The notes under the pieces are model-generated. The model saw only the letters and a program-made list of their open reading frames with translations. It made no database searches and was not told the origin of the DNA. The translations under genes were made by a program, and so were the position numbers. A stretch of DNA of 64,000 bases, from assembly GCA_963920765.1 (NCBI GenBank), contig OY987244.1:4466501-4530500 (forward strand), in the 5' to 3' direction. Positions 13,101 to 23,738 of this stretch are shown here, in pieces. The DNA is from Ulota crispa. Its lineage: Eukaryota; Streptophyta; Bryopsida; Orthotrichales; Orthotrichaceae. Each line of letters opens with the position of its first letter. Positions within the stretch are counted from its first letter, which is position 1.

Positions 13101-13168
13101 TGCAAACGTGATTGCTCAGAATGTTGGAGCAGCGGTCCGGCCATCGATTGCACTTGTGAGTAGCTCAT
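7112..13168 (-). CDS. bHLH transcription factor with MYC-type N-terminal domain (IIIf/GL3-TT8-like)
   Basis: Predicted nuclear DNA-binding regulator. Exons in gene order: 13168-13026, 12620-12513, 12463-12416, 11968-11854, 11601-11545, 11281-11031, 10497-10397, 9914-9617, 9190-8659, 8199-8023, 7315-7112; all are GT-AG and in phase, giving about 677 aa. Residues ~20-172 read as a bHLH-MYC_N domain: LQWSYVALWSLNP, then FRSAAMAYAKGSNVWMYG, then TAIFIPWTEGVLELGT and FPENLGLMEEIRRWF. The basic region has H583, E587 and R591 (HMMAERRRR), the E-box-binding set, followed by helix-loop-helix and a coiled-coil tail (LESRIEELEAG). In the family this type acts with MYB and WD40 proteins in pigment or epidermal programmes; that role is inferred. 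The start is the first in-frame Met, with a stop upstream in frame. Oddities: MITEs occupy introns 6-9, intron 7 looks MITE-made, and the exon 2/3 junction needs a very short intron. Subgroup assignment is tentative. Confidence 0.88.
8399..8641. mobile_element. Family B MITE in intron 9 of the bHLH gene
   Basis: About 243 bp, with one shortened end (AATAGGTAAATTGG) and the other ending CTAACGTAGTGTT. It is flanked by the 4-bp duplication ATGG (8395-8398 and 8642-8645). It sits about 16 bp inside the intron from the exon 9 donor in the gene sense, and shares the interior with other B copies (TTAATCTTACAT, TGCTAATATATACAT). Confidence 0.75.
9291..9543. mobile_element. Family B MITE in intron 8 of the bHLH gene
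   Basis: A 253-bp element with ends AACACCATATTAGGTGAATT and ATCTAATATGATGTT and an exact ATAG target duplication (9287-9290 and 9544-9547). Unlike intron 7, it lies well inside an intron (9616-9191) that has its own donor and acceptor outside the element. Confidence 0.85.
9923..10409. mobile_element. Family B MITE forming intron 7 of the bHLH gene
   Basis: The ends are AACACCATATTAGG on the left and TACGGTGTT on the right, flanked by a perfect 4-bp duplication TGCA (9919-9922 and 10410-10413). It is about 230 bp long once the nested family C element and its duplication are removed. In the gene sense the terminal repeat contains the donor used by exon 7 (CTAG/GTAAAT at 10397/10396). The acceptor AATAG/AT (9915/9914) lies just outside in host exon sequence. 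Intron 7 (10396-9915) is therefore almost exactly this element. Confidence 0.85.
9981..10232. mobile_element. Family C MITE nested inside the family B element
   Basis: Starts AACCCGATATTTGTTAATTT and ends AAATTAACAAATATCAGATT, flanked by TACA at 9977-9980 and 10233-10236. The interrupted family B interior (cttaca/cagtaaatctaagcat) matches intact B copies across the join. Length 252 bp; no coding capacity. Confidence 0.85.
10541..10798. mobile_element. Family C MITE in intron 6 of the bHLH gene
   Basis: Ends AACATGATATTTGTTAATTT and AAAGTAACGAATATAATGTT form a degraded inverted repeat of the C type. The target duplication is not clean. It lies inside intron 6 (11030-10498). Confidence 0.65.
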
Positions 13169-14134
13169 TGCGTCAACCAGCAGGAATCTCTTTATCTTGC
13201 TAATCAATCGCCAATTCTCTCGATCCTCTCAACTGTCGGTTGAATCCACTCAGCACCGCGTTACGTTTCTAGTCGAACGGCGAGAAGAAAGCAATCATGC
13301 GGATTGACAACGACTGGTTGGGACGGTGCTCGTGGAGCATCTCCATGCGAGACAAACACTAGATGCGAGACAAACACGAGATGCGAAAGAGACAATCCAC
13401 AACTCTCGCTAGTTGTTGTCGTTGTCGGTGAATTTTGCCTGCGGTGGCGTATTCACTCCACCTCCGATTCCGAGCTAATGCACTGGTAACGCAGCCAGGC
13501 GATGCAAGTGCACTACCCAGACCAAAAAATCATCCACGTCGACTTGAATCAAAGAGAATCACCGACAGATTTGCGTTCCGGAATTGCGAGCAAGATCCCA
13601 ATCGGATTATCAAACAGTTCAAGCGGGGCGGTCTGTTAAATGAGCACGCGTCCAGACCACCAACTACACGAAAGTTTGTTACGCAATCTGCTGCTTGCAC
13701 TCAGCCCTTCAGGACGTCGAACTAGCTTGCGCCGCTAGTCTACCCTCACTGACGAATGCGGATCCGCTCACTGAATCAAAAACACACTCAGTGAAGCACA
13801 GCGAGGTGCGCGCGCAAGCAAGCTGGGATGGGCTCTCACGCTCTGTCTGTCTGTGAAGGTGAAAATGAGGTTTGGGTTCTAAGAGCGGAGGAGGAGAATG
13901 TAGAGGTGACGAGAGATTGTAGAGTTGAAGAGAGTGAGGGAGGAAGTGTTGGAGGTGAGAGAGAGGGGTGGTGTGCGCCAGGTGAGGTGAGGAGGGACTA
14001 GTGAGAGCTATGGCCCAGTACTCCAGTAGAGTTTGTACTTTGTAGAGGAATTGCACACGTTTCTGAAATGCTCTCCTTTCTTTGCGCCCTTTTGGGCTGG
14101 TGAGTGGTGACTCCCGCATTGACCGCGCCCCCAT
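13169..14134 (-). other. 5' flank / probable leader of the bHLH gene
   Basis: No further convincing coding exon was found upstream of the bHLH start. Read on the minus strand, about 13860-14100 is rich in CT runs, as plant leaders and core promoters often are. A short direct repeat based on GATGCGAGACAAACAC lies near 13348-13398. A 141-codon open frame here (13709-14134) has a low-complexity Ser/Leu/Pro composition and is read as non-coding. The transcription start was not located. Confidence 0.4.
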
Positions 14135-14367
14135 CTAAATCTCCACTTCTCCGAGCATCCGGCGCTGGGCCCCGCTTGGCGGTGACCTCCTCACGTCCTC
14201 CCTAGTCCCTCCCTACTCCCTAGTGGGTCTAGTCCCGAAAGGTGCAGAAACAGAAACTTACAAAAATAAGCAAAGCTACCGCCGTGGTGTGACCTGTACT
14301 GTTGTTCACGTGAAGCGCCGGTTACCAAGTTACCTCGGAGTACTAACTGACTCTTGAATTAATTACT

Positions 14368-14580
14368 AAGGTAGGAGGCTCTAATTCAGACCATGCTCTA
14401 ATTTGGACCAGCTGTAGAAAGGGCTGACATTTTGGATCAAATATCTATTACTGTCATTGATGAGCTAAGTGGGCTTAGCAAGTTTGCTAAGCTCACCTAA
14501 CTCATCAATGACAGTAATAGATATTTGATCTAAAATGTCAGCCCTTTCTACAGCTAGTTTGAAATAGAGCATCCTACCTT
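14368..14580. mobile_element. Family E near-perfect palindrome MITE (E1)
   Basis: 213 bp: the whole element is an inverted repeat, with AAGGTAGGAGGCTCTAA at the left and TAGAGCATCCTACCTT at the right. The arms (AAGGGCTGACATTTTGGATC and its complement) meet at a short centre near 14478. It is flanked by ACT on both sides (14365-14367 and 14581-14583). It lies just upstream of the bHLH leader region. Confidence 0.85.
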
Positions 14581-14914
14581 ACTACTTTACTTTGTGTCTT
14601 TATTGTTGGAGCACCCCTAGGATTTTTTTTTGGTTTTTTGACCAATGACTATGTGGCATTCTTTAAAAATGGTTTGTAGCTTGCAAGCTCCATCCCTATT
14701 CTTGGTTGGAGTTGAAGGTGGCCCTATGCATGGATTTATGTACCATTATGGGATTTTTTTTGTAGGCAAAAAACATTCATTAGTCTTTTTTGAAAATATC
14801 CAAATAACCATAGGCATTACTTAATTATTGCATGAAATTGGATTAGGCAACACTCCAATTTTTTTTTAAATGATGGCATCAACTGCCAATTTGATAAGAA
14901 TTTTATGAAAGCCT

Positions 14915-15059
14915 CACAGGTAAAAAAACGGGTCCACTATGACTAAATGACAATGACTGCAATGACTAAACAACAACTAAAAAATGATTGTAAAATGACA
15001 GTACAATCATGGTTTAGTCATTGTCACTTAGTCATTGTGGACCTTTTTTTTTACCTGTG
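14915..15059. mobile_element. 145-bp CACTA-like MITE
   Basis: Ends CACAGGTAAAAAAACGGGTC and TTTTACCTGTG, flanked by CCT (14912-14914 and 15060-15062). The CACAG terminus and 3-bp duplication fit a CACTA-type deletion derivative. Internal arms repeat GACTAAATGACAATGACT and its inverse. Confidence 0.7.
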
Positions 15060-15183
15060 CCTAGGCTACAATGCAATTTTCATTATTGCAATTTGGCACT
15101 TTTGAGTGTTTTTCCATTTTTTTTCCCTGTAAGCTTGAAGCTAGCCCTTTTCTTTTGAGACAATTTGGCCTTACATTGCCCAA

Positions 15184-15438
15184 AACACCATATTAGGTAA
15201 ATTGGGAAAAAAAGTACATTCCGGGACTTTCACTATATCTGTCATTATGTACAATTCAGCATAATACAAAAAAAACATGCAATTTCTTGTACAACATCGA
15301 AATCCCAATGATTGCCTACAAAAATTTCAAATAATTTTCAACTTTGAACTTTAGCTATGCTTACATTTAGTGTATGTAAGATTAAGGTGGAGTACAACAT
15401 GGTACCTCCATTTTTCCCAATTCACCTAATATGGTGTT
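15184..15438. mobile_element. Family B MITE (B5)
   Basis: 255 bp with ends AACACCATATTAGGTAAATT and AATTCACCTAATATGGTGTT and an exact CCAA duplication (15180-15183 and 15439-15442). This is the best-preserved B copy in the window. Confidence 0.9.
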
Positions 15439-15442
15439 CCAA

Positions 15443-17178
15443 AGAAAAAACACTGGGCGCCCCTGCCCTGCTGGGAATAGGGGTATAGATCAGCCATAGG
15501 TGTGGGATGTACGTGTTTTTTTACATTTTCTTGTAAATAAATGTGGGGGATTGGAGGGTGGTTTTGATTTTAGGTGGACGTGAACCATTACGTAACAAAG
15601 AGTTTTACCATTTTGACTTCAAATTGTAACTTTTTAAAATAAAAAAAAGGACAATCGAAACGAATCTGCAAAGACACCTACTTTTAAATCCGTATGAAAA
15701 ATTTGCTTGAGTTTTAATCATGTATGAATTGCAAGAGTATGACGCAAAGAGGCGCAGGTAAACGTCCAGAGAGGCGGAGGCATTAGAGGGTGTCAAACCT
15801 TCGACTTTTGGTGGTTTTCGGATAACTTTATCCTGCAATTCATTCAAAGTTACGGGGTGTCACTAATTCGAGAATTCATGAAGTTGTCATCTTCACAAAT
15901 TTCAAAAACCAGTTGATAATTTTAGTTACTTCCCCTCCATAACTGTTTCATGCTGGTCCGTGCAAGTCATGAGGAAGAGGGCAACGACAAGGGGGAAGAC
16001 AACAACGACCTTGCGTAAGTCGCTTTCAAAACAGTCCACAACTCTTTTGATTATCAGGCAGCATTAGAGGTGGATCATAAAGTTATCCGGATTGAAAACT
16101 CCTAAAAGTGGCTGAGTTACGGGTAAACCTCCTCAGAGTTACAGGTAAGAAAACAAGGGGGTTTGACACCCACTATTGGGGCCAAGCATAGAGGCCTACA
16201 TAGAGCAGGCAATGAAAGAAAGATGAGAGGAGGATGTGATTGGGAGCGGTAAACACAATTCCAAATGTAAACTACTTGAGATTTAGAGTAGGTATGGTAA
16301 AAGTTGAGGTAATACTATTAGTACCATAATAGTAAATATTTTTATTGGTGTTGTTGTAAATTGAAAATCCCAAAGTTTAGCTTGTTCACCAGTCAAATTT
16401 TGAGAACTCACTTAGAGCCCTAGAACATGGTGCTGAACTGCTCTTGACCAATCATGTTCATGTATAGGAGTTTTATGGGCCTTTGAGACTGGAAACATGG
16501 TGTGCAGTTCTAAATCTTGAGTTTTTGCCCTTCCCCAAGCAGATTTTGAGAACCTTGGGAATTTTGAGAATTGGGGTAATGTGAGACCCTCCCCTAATAC
16601 AAGAATTGCAAAGGAGTAGGGGTCACAATTGCACACCCCTTCTAATTCCACGGAATTCCACCTCAAATTCAACATGACTTCCACCAGACAACAGTGATGT
16701 GGAATCTTTAAACACCATTGTTTGATGACACGTGGAAATGTGGCCGCCTCGTTGAACATTGCACTTTGTTTTTGCCTAGGAGTAGAAGATTCCATGAGTG
16801 ACGTGTATGTGGTCTGATTCACTTACAGAGTGTCAACGTCCTTTGGTTATATAACATTTTGTTTTGTAATTTTCAGCACAGATTGAAATACCGATTGCAA
16901 AAAATAGAGAAAATGCTAAAGTAAATAGATAAACAAAGTCAACTAAGGACAAATGGATTTCAGTAAAACTCACCTTGGACTGACACCTTATTATTATAGG
17001 GGCTAGGGTAAAAATAGGTTTGTTATTTTATGACAATGATAAAAGTAAAATTTGCTCCTGTTTTGAAGTTGATCATTTTTATACCCTTTGGGTACCCAGA
17101 CTAAATTAAGGTCTCTAAATCCAATTGTAAATTTAGAATATTTAAATTCAGTTTTTTGATGGTAAATTCCTAAACTCT
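15443..17178. other. Intergenic, no gene recognised
   Basis: AT-rich sequence without a family match that I can name. The 136-codon minus frame at 16412-16822 has no recognisable domain, no conserved start context and no supporting splice structure, so it is not called. A possible promoter or gene end here cannot be excluded. Confidence 0.3.
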
Positions 17179-17181
17179 TAA

Positions 17182-17493
17182 AGCATCTCCAACGGTGACT
17201 CCAACACGCTCAAAGTGGATGAAAAGTGTTGCGGCCCCTCTCCAAACCCTCTCAAGACACTTAGTTGTATCATGTTTAGCAAGGACCCTTCAAACCACTA
17301 TTCATCTTTATTGAGCTTAAGTTTAGTGAACTTTATCCTCTATTTTCCTTAATAAGTGGTTAATTGATTATTTATGGGGTGTGTTGGAGTGCAAGACCAC
17401 CTTTTTGAAGAGCATGGGTGGAGATCAAGGAGCTTGAGGGCCGACCAAAGCATATGAAAAACTTTGAAAGAGCCCGAACCAATGGAGATGCTC
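17182..17493. mobile_element. Family A Tourist-like MITE (A2)
   Basis: 312 bp, left AGCATCTCCAACGGTGACTC, right ACCAATGGAGATGCTC, with TAA at 17179-17181 and 17494-17496. The interior shares TTTAGCAAGG, CTATTCATC and GTGTTGGAGTGCAAGACCAC with A4 and A5. Confidence 0.75.
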
Positions 17494-17499
17494 TAATAG

Positions 17500-18045
17500 A
17501 TTTTCTGGCGGGTGAAAAATCAGAGCTTTCCACCCTGGCCCAAAATCGACACATGTGCAGTAGATCGAGCCCTATTAAAACACTGCTCAATGTGCAAAAA
17601 GGAAAACTTCTAATTTGACGCACTTTGTATTCTTCACGTTTGCTGGAAGCCTGGAAGGCTGGAACTGGACAGAACTAAAATTAGGATAGTAGCAAAATCT
17701 GCTAAACTTAGACATACTTGTGGATAAATTGAGGGACTGGTGATCTGGCAGAACAAGGATACATGAACCAGGGAAAGCAAGGCCACCCCCATTCATTCTA
17801 ATTTCCAGAGCATGTTCAAAACATGCAAAAAAGTACAACTAAAACCTTGCGCCGAATTCCCCAAAGGCAAGATTCCATGAGCCGCAATCCCAGCATGCAT
17901 CTTAGCATTTTCATTGGCCACGGCTTCAAATTAGTTCTGTCGCACCTGCATGACGGCTTGTCAACTGCTTTACTGCACATCCTTGTTTGTGGGTGTCAGG
18001 GTGGAAAAGCAAAGCAAAGCTCAGCTACTTTTCACCACCAGGAAA
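17500..18045. repeat. Family I inverted-repeat element
   Basis: The motif GAGCTTTCCACCCTGGCCC (about 17531) faces its inverse CAGGGTGGAAAAGCAAAGC (about 17999). Longer imperfect arms continue outward (GGCGGGTGAAAA against TTTTCACCACC). The same motif recurs at 29164-29398, about 38070 and about 41320. The 77-codon frame at 17823-18056 is not recognised. Confidence 0.5.
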
Positions 18046-18222
18046 TTAACCCCTGAGCAGCGTTTAATTTTCTGGCGAATTCTGACAGGTTTCCTCCAGT
18101 AGTTTATCTTCCCTCCAGAAATAATCCACTTTTGAGGGGACACGCAGCAAGAATTTGCTAAAAAACTAAACGCTGCCCATGAGCACCCAGAGTTATTTTT
18201 GGATTTAGGAGAAAATGGGGGT

Positions 18223-19400
18223 TTAACCCCTAAAGGTCCATTGTCTCCTCAGGGGACAAATGGGATTTTGGGCAAGTACTTATGGCTAAACTACTTTGTG
18301 TGATTTTTTGAAACTTTTATTGAAGTTGAGGAATTCAAAGATTTACGTGGGAATGTAACTTTTTCTTCATTTTGACCTTTATTGAAGAAGTTATGCATGA
18401 ATAACTAAAAAATAGGGGACTCCGGGCAGCCCAAAAACTTCTATAAAAATTGTGTTTTTTTCAAATAAAAATCTGAAATAGGTTCTTTAGACTTATATAG
18501 ACGTGGGAAGTTTTGAATCATTCAATTCTGATAAATGAGATGAAGTTATGAGAAGTTTTAGTTTGCGGGTAGGTGTGGTTTCGAGATGCTTTTTCAGAAG
18601 TTATACAAATATCTTTGGACCATAATTTTAAGCATTTAACCCTAAAGTCCGACGGGTGTTGTAGAGAAAATAAGACCAAAACTGTCATTTTTTGATGATT
18701 TATTTAAATTAAATTAATCAATTTTTTTTAGTTTTGACCTACAAAAGTGTAATATACAAGTAAGGCAATGTGTGAAAAATTTCTAGGCCATTTGACCGAG
18801 TAGATTGTAAGGTTGTAATGTTTGAAGTGAGAAAAACAACTTTTTTTTCATTCTTGCAAAACAAGGTCAGCACACTTCAAGCCCTCCTAAAGTAAAACTT
18901 TTTCTCTACACAAAAACAATATTTTTGACCGTTTACAAGTATATGATGTTAGGTTCACTTGTGAAAATTTTTAAATGCAAATATATAATTGAGCTTTTTC
19001 AAAATCACCATGTAATGCAAGGAGGTTTAGGGAATTGGCAATACACGAGTCACTCTTTCATGATTTCTTTTGCAATGAAGAAGTCTTTTCTTTGAAATCT
19101 AAATGGTGAAAAAGTTATAGACAAACATCATGAATATGAAAAAAAAATTTGGTAGCTTTGGATTTATAGAGCCCAAACATAGTTAACAAAGTTTGACTCC
19201 TCTAAAAATGTGATGTGAGAGCACAATTTTTTATTTGGCAATCGGGTACCACATTTTATTAGTTACATACTTGCCAAATTTCAAAAGTCAATGAGAGTTT
19301 TAGCATAAGATTCTCCAAAGATGCCAAATTGCCCAAGGTGCCCAAATTCTTTTTGGCAACATAAGTTTTTACTCAAGCATTTGATTGAAGTGTTTTTTTT
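18223..19400. repeat. Family D-like segments, incomplete
   Basis: Starts TTAACCCCTAAAGGTCCATT with the usual D left block (TGGCTAAACTACTTTGTGTG). From about 18640 it runs into sequence that is the inverse of the D element at 22776-23738 (for example AGAGTTTTAGCATAAGATTC). No right terminus was found, so the element is probably broken or composite. Confidence 0.5.
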
Positions 19401-21642
19401 TTTCACACAAAGGTATTCATTGTCTGCACTTTGTCTCCAAATCTTTTAAACATCTGCCAAAATTTGACTATATAAGAACCTACCCAAACTATCAACTAAG
19501 TGTTGAACAAACTTTTGTGGTGTAGGGACCGTTAATTGTTGTGCTTGTACTTCCTTCATAACCAATGTTAAAAAAGGAATGTAATGAGAAAAAAAATCAA
19601 TGTACACACAAATGACAAAGGGAAGTGACATACACAACAAAAAAAAATGCTTGAAATTTTTGGTTCAAGAATGTTTGTGTAAATTCTAAAAAAACAAGAG
19701 TGTCTATAAAAATATTGCAAATTTTAGGGATATCCATGAAATTTTCCCTAGATTCAAAGGCCTTGTTTTAGTCTGACTAATTAGAGACTAATCACAAAAT
19801 AAGGGCAAATTGTTCTTTTTACCCTTATTTGTAAAAAAAGGTAGAGCTTCACAAACATGGAAGTGCATTCACCCTAGGCCAATATATCAAGCATTCAAGC
19901 CTTACACAAGGACCTAGATGAACGGACCTCCTCAATGCTCCTTGAGCAGATGAATGGGGCAGGGGAGCTCTATCTATTGCACGTTCATGTTTTCTAGTCT
20001 AGGTGGAAAATCTCAATTTTGTTCGCAAACAAGATTAAAAATAAAAAGCATGTCCGCTATTTTGGAGTTTGATCACTCTTGTCGTCCTCTTTGATCCTAG
20101 CTTAAATCAAGGTCTCTACATCCAAACATGAATTTAGTATTTCCAAAATTCAACCTCTTGATGGTAAATTTTTAAACACTTAAAATTTTTGACATGTGAA
20201 AAAGTGGAGGTTTCTTTCTCACCCTAGCTCCACAAACAAGGTTTAAAAATCTAGCTAGAGTACTAATTTGCTCTAGCCTCCATGTACATGCACCTAGGGT
20301 TTTTCTTTGTTTGGTTGAGCAACCCGCAGCCCAGAATGCACACATGTAAGAAAATTTTGACTAAAATTGGAAAGAATTAATTTTATGTGAAAGTTCATCC
20401 AAAAACTAATAATCTAAGATATTTTTATCCAAAAGATGACAAATTGAATTTTTATTCAAGGAGAAAAATGGCAATTTCATCCACTTTTCCCTCAAATTCT
20501 TAGTGTAATGGTTGCTAGAGGCGGTCTGAGGTAAGATTAGTGCAAATTTGCCTTAAAAGAAAACCCTATGTGCATCTTGGTCATTCATGGATCCAAGTCA
20601 TCCCACTCTCATTGGATTGCAGGTTGGACTTGAAGGCCCATTCCCACCGGATAGTTGGACATGTTTGGGTGAGAATGTTTTTGTCTTCTTCCTTGACTTG
20701 TGTCAACATGGGTTTGAAAAAATTCTCTCTAACATATTTGGAATGCGTCAATAAATAATGTTCTTTGAAGTGACGCATTCCTCCATTACAAGCAACAAAT
20801 GAGAAAGTTCCATGTATGATCTCAAAAAGTGGTAGTAGTGATGTGCATGGGACCTTTGAGGTGATGGGGTTTTGAACTTTTCTTGTGCTTTTGGTTTTTA
20901 TTTATGTCATGTTATTTCTATGATGCTCCTTGCCAATGAAAATGAAATTTTGATAATTTGTTCCAAATAGTGTTTGTGGCCGACCCAACGATTGTTAGAC
21001 GTGTCAATGGAAATAGCTCATGAGGCTTGAGCACATCCGTTTTTAGAGACAGCAACCACGTGTTGGATTTCTATGCAGTTGGCAAATGCCCACAAATAGG
21101 CGTCTTTTACAATTATGTGCTGTTTTCCTTTGTGTTGATTTCAGCCACCTTAAAGCATATGTTTATTCGTCGGTTGTACTTGTACACAGTAAGACCATCT
21201 AAGGTCACCCGCTTAAACAAGCACCTGGAAACTTAATTTGGAGGGGCCGAGAGCTACAAGTAGCACAAGAGGCCATGAAATTCCCATGCAGCTTGGGGTG
21301 AAATCCCTGCAAGAACGCAACAATAGCGCCAAGGAGCCTTCCTGCCCTAATATCCTCGTCATGACAAGGGCCATGAAGGGAATTTGTACAAAACTAGAAT
21401 TTGCCGTGAATGTGGCTTAGCCAGAAAGGCCCTGCACCTACACATCAACAAATGCACATCAACAAATATAATACTATTGGAGACTTGAAACAAAGAAGCC
21501 ATTGTGGATTGAACGCAAAGGGCTCATTTGGCATGTGGCATGAGACTCTCTAACACACTAGTAGGTTCATCACGATTCTCCCTTTTGTGAATGTTTGTAC
21601 TTTTTATCCCCGCCAACTTGTACTACTCAGGGCATCTTCAAC
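19401..21642. other. Intergenic, no gene recognised
   Basis: Contains one end of a family L element near 19700-19755 (GGGATATCCATGAAATTTTC). The short open frames at 20540-20778, 21027-21236 and 21238-21420 lack recognisable motifs and are not called. Confidence 0.35.
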
Positions 21643-22130
21643 CCTCTTGGCATAATGGCCCAATATATCAATCTTGATATATTAGTAGCAAATAGTTAAT
21701 CACACAAAAAGTATATGATTTGAAGGGCATGAAAAATTTCATTCTAAAAACGTAACAAAATTTTGATTTGGACATTGCATGATTTAGATATATCACATCA
21801 AATGTTAACTAACTTCCAAAAAACTTAAAGGCCTCTCCAAATCAAGCCTAAGTAAGAAAATTTTAATAAAGTGGACGGCAATTGTACCAAGTTCTATCAA
21901 CCCCTTTACTAAAATTTCCTTATTTAAGTAAGATTTAGAGAGACCTCTAAGTTTTTGGAAGTTAGCTAACATTTGATGTGATGTAACATGCAATGTCCAA
22001 ACCAATATTTTATTACGTTTTTAGAATAAAATTCTTCATGCCCTTCAAACCATATAATTTTAATCTAATGATCTATCTGCTATTAATAGATCAGATCTTG
22101 TATATCGGGCTTGTTTGCCGGGTGGATTAA
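21643..22130. repeat. Foldback element K
   Basis: The left arm GATTTGAAGGGCATGAAAAA...TTTGGACATTGCATG is matched in inverse at the right (CATGCAATGTCCAAACC...TTCATGCCCTTCAAACC). A second inner pair (AACTTCCAAAAAACTTAAAG) is also inverted. About 490 bp; outer ends CAACCCTCTTGGCA and TTGCCGGGTGG are only partly similar. Confidence 0.6.
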
Positions 22131-22194
22131 GGATAACCTCACTACAATTCCATATCATGATGCTACAGTACAAGGTCTAAGAAATATTTGAGTT

Positions 22195-22385
22195 TTTCTG
22201 ATTGGTTTCTTTTAATTACCACATTAAACCGGTTTATCAATGAACTATTTAGGTTAATTTTTCTATTTCATACCATAAATTTAAAAAATCAATATATTTA
22301 ACCGATTTTTTGCTGATGTTTATAAATTACAAACGATTTTTGCTCATTTCAACCGGCTAACTTTGAACTAGCGGTTGGTTCATCC
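22195..22385. repeat. Family G repeat (AACCGGTT-rich)
   Basis: Matches, in inverse orientation, the block at about 28300-28455. Shared words include TTCAACCGGCTAACTTTGAACTAG, given here only in part (CAACCGGCTAACTTTGAACT), and AAACCGGTTTATC. A related block lies at about 27845-28045. No coding capacity. Confidence 0.5.
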
Positions 22386-22775
22386 TGGACCTTGCTACAG
22401 TAGCAAAGTGGCCATTCCCACCTGTCAAAACATACGTGATCCCTATTCACGTGGAATCCAAGATTTCTGGATAGCCATCAAAACCAGGTGCAGCCAAGCA
22501 CGGTGTTTCATGATTTCTCTTTCCCTTGTTGTTTTGAAGTTTTCGTCTATTTGTGGCAAATATGTTCAAATGTCAGAACGCTCTCTGTCACTGCTATGCC
22601 CGGACTCCGGAGCACATTTCTTCTCTCACCTGGGTTTTAGTTCCAACCAATATTTTGGGAGAACTGGCATGAAGTTAGTGCAGGTAAAGTTAGTGCAGGA
22701 TTATTTTCTTTGCAAGTTACACTAAATAGTGCATTTAGGTTTGGCCGCACTAATTTCTTAACATTTTACAATATA

Positions 22776-23052
22776 TTAACCTCTAAAGGATCAAGGATCA
22801 AGGGGGAACTCAGGTAGGGTCATATGGAGTTAATTTTTATCGGATGTTCTTAAAATTGTTACACAAGGTGCAAATATGTATCTCAAGTGGAAATGTAATT
22901 TTTTCCCCAATTGGATGTCCGGTTCAAAAGTTACGTTGCCCAAAAGAAATTGGGCAGCTCGGGTAGTTTAGGCATCTTTGGAGAATCTTATGCTAAAACT
23001 CTCATCAACTTTTGAAATTTGACGAACATGTAACTAAAAAAACATGGTGTAC

Positions 23053-23088
<36 letters not shown>

Positions 23089-23738
23089 TGAACTCTCACA
23101 TCATGTTTGGGAGGGAGTTAAACTTTGTTAACTATGTTCGGGCAGTTTCAAGAAAAAAAAATTCCTCTAACTTCAAGCCCCAGTATCTTTCAATCTGTAA
23201 ATCCAAAAATTTTGAAACTTTTTTTCACATATTCCAAATGATTGTTTCTAACTTTTTGACATTTTAGATTTCAAATGAAAAACTTCCTCATTGCACAAGA
23301 AATCATGAAAGAATGACAAACGTGTTGCCAGTTTACTAAACCTCCTTGCATTGCAGGGTGATTTAGAATAAGCAAGATTCTATATTTGCATCTGAAAATT
23401 TTCAGGAGTGAATCTAACATCATATACTTGTGAATGGTAAAAAAGCTCAAATTTGTGTAGAGCAAAAAATTTACTCTATGAAGGCTCAAAGTCTGCTAAC
23501 CTTATTTAGCAAGAATGAAAAAAGTTGTTTTTCTCACTTCAAGCGTTGTAATCTTACAATCCGCACGGTCAAATGAGCTGAATTTTTTTTGCACATATTA
23601 ATTCATGTGTTTTACACACTTTTGTATGATTGAAATTGAGAAAAATGTATGTATCTCCATTTTTTTAGCAATGCACTACAAGTTGGCAATTTCTAAGATC
23701 TTTTTCTTGAAAAACACCTTTAATCCTTTAGGAGTTAA
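22776..23738. mobile_element. Family D TTAA-flanked element (D11), long form
   Basis: Left TTAACCTCTAAAGGATCAAG and right CCTTTAGGAGTTAA, about 963 bp. It carries a long poly-A run at about 23059-23086. The right block (AATGAGCTGAATTTTTTTTG, TTGCACATATTAATTC) corresponds to the same region in D3 and D5. Confidence 0.65.

Noticed and set aside
13709-14134. 141-codon minus-strand open frame as a first exon of the bHLH gene
   Set aside because: Composition is low-complexity Ser/Leu/Pro from a CT-rich leader; the MYC-type domain starts cleanly at 13168 with its own Met.
16412-16822. 136-codon minus-strand open frame
   Set aside because: No domain, signal or splice context recognised; length alone is not sufficient in this amount of DNA.
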